Source: Streptomyces tanashiensis (GTDB taxonomy: Bacteria; Actinomycetota; Actinomycetes; Streptomycetales; Streptomycetaceae). Taken from it: a DNA stretch of 64,000 nucleotides. Below, piece after piece: positions 1 to 7,825 of the stretch. The position numbers were made by a program, and so were the translations under genes. Every line of letters starts with the position of its first letter. Position 1 is the first letter of the stretch. The DNA lies in the NCBI RefSeq assembly GCF_014648895.1, contig NZ_BMRZ01000007.1:124001-188000 (forward strand), read 5' to 3'. The notes under the pieces were generated by a model that was not told the DNA's origin, made no database searches, and saw only the letters and a list, made by a program, of their open reading frames with translations.

Positions 1-539
1 TCCTGCGAGGTCACCGAGGCGTTCATGACGATGTTGAGGTGGGTCAGCAGCGCGCCCTTGGGGCGGCCCGTCGTCCCGCTCGTGTAGAGGATCACCGCCG
101 TGTCCGACGGCTCGGCCGGCTCGGCCGCGGCAAGCGGCGCCGCCGCCGACGGCGCACCCTGGAAGGCCCGGACCCCCGCGGCGCGCGCGGCCTCGTCGGC
201 CACCGCCCACAGCGGCCCGCCGCTGACGATGCCGACCGCGCCGCTGTGCTCCAGGACGTACCGCACCTCGTCGGCGACGAGCAGCGCGTGCACCGGCACG
301 ACCGTAGCGCCCGCCGCGAGCGCCCCGTAGTACACGCGCAGGAACTCGGTCGTGTTCGGCAGCAGGACCGCCAGCCTGTCGCCCGGCTTCACGCCCGCCT
401 CCCGCAGCCCGGCGGCGCAGCGCAGGGCCTCCGTCCAGAGCTCCCGGTAGGTGAGCCGGGTCGCGCCCTCGACGACCGCGATCCGGTCGGGGAAGTGACG
501 GGCGGACTCGCCCAGCACGCCGGCGACGCTCAGTGACAT
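1..539 (-). CDS. Acyl-CoA synthetase / AMP-dependent ligase, 3' part outside the window
   Basis: The N-terminal 179 residues of an ANL-superfamily adenylating enzyme, which activates a carboxylic acid with ATP and usually passes it to CoA. The gene reads leftwards from the ATG at 537-539 and is cut by the window edge. Visible are the N-terminal pattern TYRELW...AAGLREAGVKPGDRLAVLLPN and the P-loop-like A3 motif YTSGTTGRPKGALLTH near the cut, which is diagnostic for the family. A GGAG ribosome site lies 6 nt before the start. It is divergent from a PucR-type regulator and shares a 198-bp promoter region with it, so that regulator may control it. The substrate cannot be told because the binding-pocket half is missing. 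Confidence 0.9.
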   Translation of the reverse strand, partial: MSLSVAGVLGESARHFPDRIAVVEGATRLTYRELWTEALRCAAGLREAGVKPGDRLAVLLPNTTEFLRVYYGALAAGATVVPVHALLVADEVRYVLEHSGAVGIVSGGPLWAVADEAARAAGVRAFQGAPSAAAPLAAAEPAEPSDTAVILYTSGTTGRPKGALLTHLNIVMNASVTSQ

Positions 540-562
540 GACACGCTCCAGGGACACGGAGG

Positions 563-587
563 CGACAGCGGGGTTACGGCGCTGTCG
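563..587. promoter_or_regulatory. Inverted repeat in the divergent ligase/PucR promoter
   Basis: Perfect 8-bp arms CGACAGCG and CGCTGTCG separated by 9 nt, 24 bp upstream of the ligase start. A candidate operator; the binding protein is unknown but the neighbouring PucR-type regulator is the obvious candidate. Confidence 0.45.
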
Positions 588-644
588 ACGATCGGCTGAC
601 ACCGCACAGACTCCTGCGCAGGGCCCCCGGGACGCCATGTGCAG

Positions 645-676
645 CTGCCCATCATCCGGGCGCCCGAGCTGGGCAG
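645..676. promoter_or_regulatory. Second inverted repeat in the divergent promoter
   Basis: Arms CTGCCCA (645-651) and TGGGCAG (670-676) with an 18-nt spacer, lying upstream of the PucR -10 box. Could be an operator or a weak hairpin; in GC-rich DNA 7-bp arms are only modest evidence. Confidence 0.3.
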
Positions 677-724
677 GGGCCCCGCCGTCGCGCCCACCCC
701 GTGGCAATCGCCAAATCCCGGCGT

Positions 725-730
725 TACCGT
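725..730 (+). promoter_or_regulatory. -10 box for leaderless pucR-type mRNA
   Basis: TACCGT followed by 7 nt and then the ATG at 738. No Shine-Dalgarno sequence precedes the ATG, so transcription probably starts at or next to the A of the start codon. Confidence 0.5.
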
Positions 731-737
731 GCGAGCC

Positions 738-2126
738 ATGACGCACAGCTCGGCCACGGCCGGCGAGCCCGGAGGGGCACGGTCCGGTGGCATCCACACC
801 CCCCTCAGCGGCGCCGGCGGCTCCGGAGCGCTCCGCCGCTCCCTCGCCACGGCGATGCTCGCCGACGTCGACCGGCTCACCGACCGCGCCGTCGACGACA
901 TCCGCGCCCACTCCGGTACGTACGCCTCCGGCGCCCCCGTCACCCGTGAGGACCTCTGGGAGATCTGCCGGGACAACCTCCTGCGGGCCCTGGAGGACTT
1001 CGGCGGCCTCGCCCCCACCGGCGGCGACTTCGAGTGGGCGGCCCGCGAGACCGGCCGCCGCCGCGCCGAGCAGGGCGTCCCGCTCGACACCGTGCTCCAG
1101 GCCTACCGGCGGGGCGGCCGGGTGCTCTGGCAGGTCATGGCCGAGCACCTCCGGATCCGGGCCGGGCGGGGGACCGGCAGCCGGGACCTCGAACTCGACA
1201 TGGCGAGCGGGGTCTGGGAGACCATCGACCGGTACTCGGTCGCGATGGCCGACGCGTACCGGATCGCCCAGCTGGAGCTGCAGAGCCGCCAGGACACCCG
1301 GCGCGTCGCCCTCTTCGAGGCCCTGCTCGACGGGCGCGCCGACGACCCCGCCGTCGCCTCCGCCGCGGCGACCGCGCTCGGCGTCCCCGCGGTCGACCGG
1401 TACGTCGTCGTGGTCGCCGCGCAGGACCCGGCCGCCCCGCCGCACCCCGCGCCCGCCCTGGAGGCGCAGGGCATGTGGTCCTTCTGGCGGCCGCGCTCCG
1501 GCCGCTATGCCGGCATCGTCCGGCTGCCCCGGCGCGTCACGCCCGCCGGGCGGCCGGCGGCCGCGGCCGGCTGCGGCGCCGACCCGGCCGTGCGGACCCT
1601 GCTGGCCGCCCTGCGGGAACGGACCGGCGCCACCGCCGGGGTCTCCCCGGAGTTCGAGCGCCTCTCCCAGGCAGGGCGCGCCCTGCGGCTCGCCGAGCAG
1701 ACCCTCCGTACGCTCCCCGCCGGCAGCGGCGAGGCCGCCGTCTTCGACGACCGGCTCGCCCAGGTGCTGCTCAGCGGGCGCACCGACATCGCCGAGCGCA
1801 TCGTCACCGTCCACCTCGGGCCGGTGCTCGCCACCGGCGGTGAGCGGGCCGCGCTCCTCACCACCCTCCGGGCCTGGCTCGACCACGGCTGCTCGGCCTC
1901 CCGGGCCGCCGAGCAGCTCTACTGCCACCGCAACACCGTCCTCAACCGCATCGGCCGCATCGCCGAACTCACCGGCCGCTCCAGCGAGTCGGGTGACGCC
2001 CGCCTCGGCTGGGCCCTGGCGCTCCGCGCCCTCCCGTACGCCGGACTCGGGCCGGAAGCGGTCGCACCGGAACCGGCCGCCGGACCCGCACCCACCGCCC
2101 CGGACCGCGAGGCCGACGGAACGTAG
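738..2126 (+). CDS. PucR-family helix-turn-helix transcriptional regulator
   Basis: A 462-residue cytoplasmic regulator of the PucR/CdaR type. The C-terminal region (about residues 384-430) carries the PucR HTH signature, with HRNTVLNRIGRIAELTG at its heart. The middle region resembles the GGDEF-like and RsbT-co-antagonist-like segments of these proteins, including RQDTRRVALFEALLDGR. The ATG at 738 was chosen over an in-frame upstream start at 639 because a TANNNT box sits 7 nt before it. It is divergent from an acyl-CoA synthetase gene, a common pairing for metabolic PucR regulators, and two inverted repeats lie between them. The effector and targets are unknown. Confidence 0.85.
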   Translation: MTHSSATAGEPGGARSGGIHTPLSGAGGSGALRRSLATAMLADVDRLTDRAVDDIRAHSGTYASGAPVTREDLWEICRDNLLRALEDFGGLAPTGGDFEWAARETGRRRAEQGVPLDTVLQAYRRGGRVLWQVMAEHLRIRAGRGTGSRDLELDMASGVWETIDRYSVAMADAYRIAQLELQSRQDTRRVALFEALLDGRADDPAVASAAATALGVPAVDRYVVVVAAQDPAAPPHPAPALEAQGMWSFWRPRSGRYAGIVRLPRRVTPAGRPAAAAGCGADPAVRTLLAALRERTGATAGVSPEFERLSQAGRALRLAEQTLRTLPAGSGEAAVFDDRLAQVLLSGRTDIAERIVTVHLGPVLATGGERAALLTTLRAWLDHGCSASRAAEQLYCHRNTVLNRIGRIAELTGRSSESGDARLGWALALRALPYAGLGPEAVAPEPAAGPAPTAPDREADGT

Positions 2127-2230
2127 CGCGCCGGAACGGCCGCCGGGGAAGGGCCCGCCGGGACACCCCGGGCCCGACGGAGCGCCGCCCGCCCGGAACG
2201 GCCGCCGGAAAGCCCCGCCCGGACGGAACG

Positions 2231-2236
2231 TAGGCT
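2231..2236 (+). promoter_or_regulatory. -10 box for leaderless yigZ mRNA
   Basis: TAGGCT, then 6 nt, then the ATG at 2243. The upstream stretch 2114-2232 holds two copies of GACGGAACGTAG and related CGGAACGGCCGCCGG repeats, giving the region a duplicated look. Confidence 0.5.
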
Positions 2237-2242
2237 GGTCGG

Positions 2243-2869
2243 ATGCAGGAGCAGTACCGCACTCTGGCCCGCGAGGGCGTGCACGAGACCGAGATCAACC
2301 GCTCGCGCTTCCTCTGCGCGCTCGCGCCCGTCGCCGACGAGCGGGAGGCGCAGGAGTTCGTCGCGCGGATCCGCAGGGAGCACCCGACCGCCACCCACAA
2401 CTGCTTCGCGTACGTCCTCGGCGCCGACGCCTCCGTGCAGAAGGCGAGCGACGACGGCGAGCCCGGCGGCACGGCGGGCGTCCCCATGCTCCAGATGCTG
2501 CTGCGCCGCGAGATGCGGTACGTCGCCGCCGTCGTGACCCGCTACTACGGCGGGGTGAAGCTCGGCGCCGGAGGCCTGATCCGCGCGTACGGCGGGGTGG
2601 TCGGCGAGGCGCTCGACGCGCTCGGCACCGTCACCCGGCAGCGCTTCCGGCTCGCCACCGTCACCGTCGACCACCAGCGCGCGGGCAAGCTGGAGAACGA
2701 CCTGCGGGCCACCGGCCGCGCCGTGCGCGACGTGCGCTACTCCGAGGCCGTCACGATCGAGATCGGCCTCCCGGACGCGGACGTCCCCGCCTTCCGCGGC
2801 TGGCTGGCCGACGCCACGGCGGGCACGGCCTCCTTCGCGCTCGGCGGCGAGGCGTACGGGGACGCGTGA
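2243..2869 (+). CDS. YigZ / IMPACT-family protein
   Basis: A 208-residue protein of the UPF0029 (IMPACT N-terminal) plus DUF1949 family, the usual length for bacterial YigZ. Visible signatures are FVARIRREHPTATHNCFAYV, then DDGEPGGTAGVPML and RYYGGVKLGAGGL. The C-terminal alpha/beta domain follows from about residue 135. Family members bind nucleic acid or ribosomes, and the eukaryotic homologue IMPACT restrains the kinase GCN2. The bacterial role is not settled. It is a single gene after the PucR regulator with its own leaderless-type promoter, and sbcDC follows 236 bp later. Confidence 0.9.
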   Translation: MQEQYRTLAREGVHETEINRSRFLCALAPVADEREAQEFVARIRREHPTATHNCFAYVLGADASVQKASDDGEPGGTAGVPMLQMLLRREMRYVAAVVTRYYGGVKLGAGGLIRAYGGVVGEALDALGTVTRQRFRLATVTVDHQRAGKLENDLRATGRAVRDVRYSEAVTIEIGLPDADVPAFRGWLADATAGTASFALGGEAYGDA

Positions 2870-2871
2870 TG

Positions 2872-2885
2872 CGTCACACGTGACG
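2872..2885. promoter_or_regulatory. Perfect 14-bp palindrome after yigZ
   Basis: CGTCAC-AC-GTGACG begins 3 nt after the yigZ stop. A GCCGGG-TT-CCCGGC hairpin lies about 50 bp further on. Either may help end the yigZ transcript, or the palindrome could be an operator for sbcDC. The rest of 2870-3105 holds no gene that I can see. Confidence 0.35.
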
Positions 2886-3035
2886 TCCCGCACGTGCCGC
2901 GTCCCACGTCATCCGCGCACCGGGGCCCCGGCCCGCCGGGTTCCCGGCGCCGCGCCCACCGCAGCGCCCCGAACCGGGGCGGGTCCGCCCGCACGCGCCC
3001 GCGTGGACCGGCCCCGCCGCCCCTCCCGCTCGGGA

Positions 3036-3041
3036 TAGCGT
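3036..3041 (+). promoter_or_regulatory. Candidate -10 box of sbcDC
   Basis: TAGCGT about 65 bp upstream of the chosen sbcD start, giving a leader of roughly 58 nt. No convincing -35 hexamer. Confidence 0.35.
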
Positions 3042-3105
3042 GGTGGGCGCACAGCAACGGGAACCGGCGGCGAGGAGCGGCGCACATGCGGGGTGGGACG
3101 GCATC

Positions 3106-4275
3106 GTGAGGCTCCTGCACACCTCGGACTGGCATCTCGGCCGGTCCTTCCACCGCGTCGGTCTCCTCGACGCCCAGGCCGCCTTCCTCGACCACCTCGT
3201 GGCGACCGTCCACGCGCACGACGTGGACGCCGTCCTCGTCGCCGGTGACGTCTACGACCGGGCCGTGCCACCGCTGCCCGCCGTCGAGCTCTTCGACACC
3301 GCGCTGCACCGCCTCGCCGAGGCCGGGGTGCCCACCGTCATGATCTCCGGCAACCACGACTCGGCCCGGCGGCTCGGCGTCGGCGCCGGACTCATCGAGC
3401 GGGCCGGCATCCACCTCCGTACCGACCCCGACGGCATCGGCACCCCCGTCGTCCTCTCCGACGCCCACGGCGAGGTCGCCCTCTACGGCCTGCCCTATCT
3501 CGAACCCGCGCTCGTCCGCGAGCGGCTCGGCGCCGAGAAGGCCGGGCACGAGGCCGTCCTCACCGCCGCGATGGACCGGGTCCGCACCGACCTCGCAGGG
3601 CGGCCCGCCGGCACCCGCTCCGTCGTCCTCGCCCATGCCTTCGTCGCGGGCGGCGCACCCAGCGACAGCGAGCGGGACATCACGGTCGGCGGCGTCGCCG
3701 CCGTCCCCACCGGGATCTTCGACGGCGTCGACTACGTCGCCCTCGGCCACCTCCACGGCAGCCAGGTCCTCACCCCGCGCGTCCGCTACTCCGGCTCCCC
3801 CCTCGCCTACTCCTTCTCCGAGGCCGGCCACCGGAAGACGATGTGGCTGATCGACCTCGGCGAGGACGGGTCGATCACCGGCGACGTACGCCTCGACTGC
3901 CCCGTCCCTCGCCCCCTCGCCCGCGTCCGCGGACGGCTCGACGACCTCCTCGCCGACCCCGCGCTCGCCCCGCACGAGCAGTCCTGGGTGGAGGCCACCC
4001 TCACGGACCCGGTGCGGCCCGCCGAGCCGATGGCCCGGCTCACCGCACGCTTCCCCCACACCCTCAACCTGGTCTTCGACCCCGAGCGGACCGGGGACGA
4101 CCCCGGCGCCTCCTACGCCCAGCGGCTCCGGGACCGCAGCGACCAGCAGATCGCGGAGGACTTCGTGGCCCATGTGCGCGGCGGCGCCGCCCTCGACGGC
4201 GACGAACGGGCGGTCCTCCACGGCGCCTTCGACGACGTCCGCGTCGACACGGCCGAGCGCGAGGTGGGCCGGTGA
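3106..4275 (+). CDS. sbcD: DNA repair exonuclease subunit SbcD
   Basis: A 389-residue Mre11-type metallophosphoesterase, the nuclease subunit of the SbcCD complex that opens DNA hairpins and processes double-strand ends. Phosphoesterase motifs are in order: SDWHLG (residues 7-12), GDVYDR with D48, GNHD (82-85) and GHLH (214-217), which supply the di-metal ligands. The GTG at 3106 is preferred because it puts the beta-strand VRLLHTSDWHLG at the very N-terminus, as in homologues. The stop overlaps the sbcC start (GTGA), so the two are translationally coupled. Length is normal for the family. Confidence 0.95.
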   Translation: MRLLHTSDWHLGRSFHRVGLLDAQAAFLDHLVATVHAHDVDAVLVAGDVYDRAVPPLPAVELFDTALHRLAEAGVPTVMISGNHDSARRLGVGAGLIERAGIHLRTDPDGIGTPVVLSDAHGEVALYGLPYLEPALVRERLGAEKAGHEAVLTAAMDRVRTDLAGRPAGTRSVVLAHAFVAGGAPSDSERDITVGGVAAVPTGIFDGVDYVALGHLHGSQVLTPRVRYSGSPLAYSFSEAGHRKTMWLIDLGEDGSITGDVRLDCPVPRPLARVRGRLDDLLADPALAPHEQSWVEATLTDPVRPAEPMARLTARFPHTLNLVFDPERTGDDPGASYAQRLRDRSDQQIAEDFVAHVRGGAALDGDERAVLHGAFDDVRVDTAEREVGR

Positions 4276-7200
4276 GGCTGCACCGCCTGGAGATCACCGC
4301 CTTCGGCCCCTTCGGGACCACGCAGAAGGTCGACTTCGACGCCCTGTCCGCCGCCGGGCTCTTCCTCCTCCACGGGCCGACCGGCGCCGGCAAGACCTCC
4401 GTCCTCGACGCCGTCTGCTTCGCCCTGTACGGGAGCGTCCCCGGCGTCCGCCAGAACCCCGGCACCTCCCTGCGCAGCGACCACGCGCCCGTCGGCACGT
4501 ACACCGAGGTCCTCCTCGAACTGACCGTGGGGGACCGGCGGCTGGAGATCACCCGCCGCCCGGCCCAGCAGCGCCCCAAGAAGCGCGGCGGCGGCTTCAC
4601 CACCGAGAAGGCGCAGACCTGGCTCCGCCAGTACGACCCCGCCACCGGCGAGTGGGCCGGCCTCAGCCGCTCCCACCAGGAGATCGGGGAGGAGATCACC
4701 CAGCTCGTCGGCATGAGCCGCGAGCAGTTCTGCCAGGTCGTCCTCCTCCCGCAGGGCGACTTCGCCCGCTTCCTCCGCGCCGACGCCGAGGCCCGGGGCA
4801 AGCTCCTCGGCCGCCTCTTCGACACCCGCCGCTTCGCCGCCGTCGAGGAACGCCTCGCGGAGCTGCGCCGCGCCGCCCAGCAGGAGGTCGAGGACGGGGA
4901 CACGCGGCTGCTCACCCTCGCCCACCGCATGACCCAGGCCGCCGGCAACCTCGCCGTCGCCCGCACCCCCGTCGAGGGCAGGCCCGGCGATCCCGGGCTC
5001 GCCGAGTCCGTCCTCACCTGGGCCGCCCTCGCCCGCACCGAGGCCCTGGAGGTCCTCGACATCGCGGGCGTGCGCCTCGCCGCGGCCGAGGGCGGGCAGG
5101 CCGCCGCGCGCGCCGCCCTCGACGCGCAGAACGACCTCGCCGCCCGGCAGGCCCGGCACGCCGACGCCCTCCGGCGCCGCGAGCGGCTCACCGAGCAGGC
5201 GCCCGAGCGCGACCGGTTCCAGGACTCCCTCGACCGCAGCCTCAAGGCCGACCGGGTGGCGCCCGCGCTCGGACTGCGCCGGGACGCCGCGCGCGAGCAC
5301 GGCGCCGCGCACACCGCCCGGGAGCGTGCCGGCGCCCTGCTGCCCCCCGACCTCGCCGACGCCGGCGCCGAGCAGCTCTCCGCCCTCGAACACCGGCTGC
5401 GCGAGGAGCTCGGCGGACTCGAAGCGGCCCGCCGGGCCGAGCGCCGCGCGGCCGCCGTCGCCGAGGAGCGCGCCGTACTCGCCCGGGAGGCACGCGCCGA
5501 CGAGGACGCCCTCCGGGACGCGGCCGACTGGCTCGCCGGCTGGGAACCCCGCCGCACGGCCCTCACCGAACGGGTCGAGGCGGCCCGGGACGCCGCCGCC
5601 CGCGCCGAACACCTCGCGGGCCGTCTGGAGCCGGCCCGCCGCCGCCTCGCCGCGGCCCGCCGCCGTGACTCCCTCGCCGAGGACACCCGGGCCGCCGAGG
5701 CCCGTCTCGCGGCTGCCCGCGAGCTCCGCAACGGCGCCCACGAGAGCTGGCTCGACGTCAAGTCCCGCCGCCTGGAGGGCATCGCCGCCGAACTCGCCGT
5801 CACGCTCAGCGCCGGCGATCCCTGCCAGGTCTGCGGCTCCACCGCCCACCCGGCCCCCGCCCGCACCACCGCCGGCCACGTCGACCGCGCCACGGAGGAC
5901 GCCGCCTACGCGGCCTACACCCGCGCCGAGGAGACCCGCACGGCCGCCGAACGCGAACTGGCCGTCACCCGCGAGTCCTGGTCCGCGGCCCGTACGGAGG
6001 CGCTGGCCGGCCCCGAGGGCGCGGCGCCCGACACCGAGCCCACCGCCCTCGAACTCGCTTCCGAGGCAGAAGAGTTGACCCGTCTGCACGCCGAGGCGCA
6101 CACGCTCGCCGGGCAGACGCACAGCGCGCGGGAGGCGCTCGCGCGGGCCGAGCGGGAGCACGAGGAACGCGTCGCCGCGCAGCGGGAGGCGGAGCGCCGG
6201 GTCGCCGCGCGGACCTCGCGGCGGGAGGCCCTGGAACGGGAGCAGTCCGCGCTCGACGAGGAACTCGCCCGGGGTCGCGGCGCGTTCGCCAGTGTGGCCG
6301 AACACGCCTCCCGCCTGGAGCGGCGGATCGCCCTCCTGGTCGACGCCGCCGGAACCGTACGCACCGCCGAACTCGCCGCCCAGCGCCTCAAGGAGGCCGA
6401 CGACCGGCTCGCCGACGCCGCCTACCGGGCGGGCTTCGCCACCCCGGCCGAGGCCGCCGGCGCCCTCCTCGGCGAGGTGGAACGCCGCACCCTCCAGCAG
6501 CGCGTGGACGCCTGGCAGGCCGAGGCCGCCGCCGTCGCGGACCGGCTCGCCGAGCCCGGCACGGCCGAGGCCGCCGCCCAGCCGCCCGCCGACCCCGTCG
6601 GTGCCGAGGCCGCGCACCGGGCGGCGGAACGCGCGCTCCGCGAGGCCGACTCGGCCCTGGCCACCGCCCGCGAGCGGGCCGGCGGACTCGCCGGACTCTC
6701 CCGGCAGGCCGTCACCGAGGTCCGCCGCCTGGGGCCGCTGCGCGAGGAGTACGACCGGGTGGCCCGCCTCGCCGCCCTCACCGCCGGCACCTCCGCGGAG
6801 AACGAGCGCCGGATGCGCCTGGAGTCGTACGTGCTCGCCGCCCGGCTCGAACAGGTCGCGGCGGCCGCGAGCGCCCGGCTCCAGCGCATGTCCTCGGGCC
6901 GCTACACCCTCGTCCACTCCGACGCGCGCTCCGGCGGCAGGCGGTCCGGCCTCGGACTGCACGTCGTCGACGCCTGGACCGGGAACGAACGCGACACGGC
7001 GACGCTCTCCGGCGGCGAGACCTTCTTCGCCTCGCTCGCGCTCGCCCTCGGCCTCGCCGACGTCGTCACCGACGAGGCCGGCGGCGTCCGGCTGGACACC
7101 CTCTTCATCGACGAGGGCTTCGGCAGCCTCGACGAGCAGACGCTCGACGAGGTCCTCGACGTCCTCGACTCGCTGCGCGAGCGGGACCGCAGCGTCGGCA

Positions 7201-7316
7201 TCGTCAGCCATGTCGGCGACCTGCGCCGCCGGATCCCGGCCCAGCTGGAGGTCGTCAAGGCGCGGCAGGGCTCGGCGGTGCGGCTGCGTACCGGAGGGGA
7301 AGCGCTCAGCGGCTGA
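4272..7316 (+). CDS. sbcC: DNA repair ATPase SbcC
   Basis: A 1014-residue Rad50-type SMC-like ATPase, partner of SbcD. The Walker A motif GPTGAGKT is at residues 35-42. Two long Ala/Arg/Glu-rich coiled-coil arms flank the zinc hook CQVC (Cys518 and Cys521), where two molecules join. The C-terminal half holds the signature LSGGETFFASLALALGLAD and Walker B TLFIDEGFGSLD. The GTG start overlaps the sbcD stop by 3 nt. The 3' end overlaps the convergent Lrp gene by 11 bp. The mid-region is highly alanine-rich, as expected of coiled coil in a high-GC genome. Confidence 0.95.
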   Translation: MRLHRLEITAFGPFGTTQKVDFDALSAAGLFLLHGPTGAGKTSVLDAVCFALYGSVPGVRQNPGTSLRSDHAPVGTYTEVLLELTVGDRRLEITRRPAQQRPKKRGGGFTTEKAQTWLRQYDPATGEWAGLSRSHQEIGEEITQLVGMSREQFCQVVLLPQGDFARFLRADAEARGKLLGRLFDTRRFAAVEERLAELRRAAQQEVEDGDTRLLTLAHRMTQAAGNLAVARTPVEGRPGDPGLAESVLTWAALARTEALEVLDIAGVRLAAAEGGQAAARAALDAQNDLAARQARHADALRRRERLTEQAPERDRFQDSLDRSLKADRVAPALGLRRDAAREHGAAHTARERAGALLPPDLADAGAEQLSALEHRLREELGGLEAARRAERRAAAVAEERAVLAREARADEDALRDAADWLAGWEPRRTALTERVEAARDAAARAEHLAGRLEPARRRLAAARRRDSLAEDTRAAEARLAAARELRNGAHESWLDVKSRRLEGIAAELAVTLSAGDPCQVCGSTAHPAPARTTAGHVDRATEDAAYAAYTRAEETRTAAERELAVTRESWSAARTEALAGPEGAAPDTEPTALELASEAEELTRLHAEAHTLAGQTHSAREALARAEREHEERVAAQREAERRVAARTSRREALEREQSALDEELARGRGAFASVAEHASRLERRIALLVDAAGTVRTAELAAQRLKEADDRLADAAYRAGFATPAEAAGALLGEVERRTLQQRVDAWQAEAAAVADRLAEPGTAEAAAQPPADPVGAEAAHRAAERALREADSALATARERAGGLAGLSRQAVTEVRRLGPLREEYDRVARLAALTAGTSAENERRMRLESYVLAARLEQVAAAASARLQRMSSGRYTLVHSDARSGGRRSGLGLHVVDAWTGNERDTATLSGGETFFASLALALGLADVVTDEAGGVRLDTLFIDEGFGSLDEQTLDEVLDVLDSLRERDRSVGIVSHVGDLRRRIPAQLEVVKARQGSAVRLRTGGEALSG

Positions 7317-7755
7317 GCGAGCGCCGCGGCAGCGGGGAGGAGTAGACGACGCTGGTGGTGACCGCGCCGAGCGTGGCGATCTTCCCGGTGATCCCCTCCA
7401 GGTGCTTCATGGAGCGGGCGGCGACCTTGAGGACGAAGCAGTCGTCACCGGTGACGTGGTGGGCTTCGAGGACCTCGGGCGTGGTGTCGAGCAGGTCGTG
7501 GAACGGCTTGTAGTTGCCGTGCGGGTAGCGCAGCCGGACGAAGGCGAGGATGGGCAGGCCCAGACGGTCCTGGTCGACGATCGCCGTGTACCCGGTGATC
7601 ACCCCGGCGTCCTCCAGGCGCCGCACCCGCTCGGTCACCGCGGACGGTGACATCGACACCGCGCGGGCGAGCTCGGCGAAGCTGGCGCGGCCCTCGGCCT
7701 GGAGGGCTTCGAGGATGCGCCAGTCGGTGGCGTCGGGGGTGTATTCGGTGGTCAT
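7306..7755 (-). CDS. Lrp/AsnC-family transcriptional regulator
   Basis: A 149-residue feast/famine regulator. An N-terminal winged HTH (DWRILEALQAEGRASFAELA... with recognition helix SPSAVTERVRRLEDAGV) is followed by the ligand-binding RAM domain. The ATG at 7753-7755 fits the family start better than an in-frame codon 36 nt upstream. The gene lies downstream of the DUF885 gene on the same strand, separated by a 13-bp-stem hairpin, and it converges on sbcC. The amino-acid effector is unknown. Confidence 0.9.
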   Translation of the reverse strand: MTTEYTPDATDWRILEALQAEGRASFAELARAVSMSPSAVTERVRRLEDAGVITGYTAIVDQDRLGLPILAFVRLRYPHGNYKPFHDLLDTTPEVLEAHHVTGDDCFVLKVAARSMKHLEGITGKIATLGAVTTSVVYSSPLPRRSLSR

Positions 7756-7773
7756 GGGGGAGAGCCTGCAGGG

Positions 7774-7809
7774 GAATCCCCGGTCGATCAAGTGAGCGAC
7801 CGGGGATTC
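7774..7809 (-). terminator. Perfect 13-bp stem-loop between the DUF885 and lrp genes
   Basis: GAATCCCCGGTCG and CGACCGGGGATTC around a 10-nt loop. It lies 3' of the DUF885 stop and 19 bp upstream of the lrp start. Likely a terminator for DUF885; it has no T-run and could instead be an operator or leader structure of lrp. Confidence 0.55.
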
Positions 7810-7825
7810 TCGCCATCCGAACGGT

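Noticed and set aside
2114..2232. CGGAACG-type repeats between pucR and yigZ as a functional array
   Set aside because: Only two exact 12-bp copies and loose relatives in very GC-rich DNA; weak evidence beyond a local duplication.
787..2883. 698-residue Pro/Ser/Arg-rich frame over the PucR and yigZ genes
   Set aside because: Off-frame shadow; the same bases encode recognisable PucR and YigZ proteins in other frames.
4113..7211. 1032-residue open frame on the minus strand opposite sbcC
   Set aside because: It mirrors the GC-rich codon structure of sbcC, is Gly/Glu/Val-rich without any domain, and sbcC has all its motifs on the plus strand.
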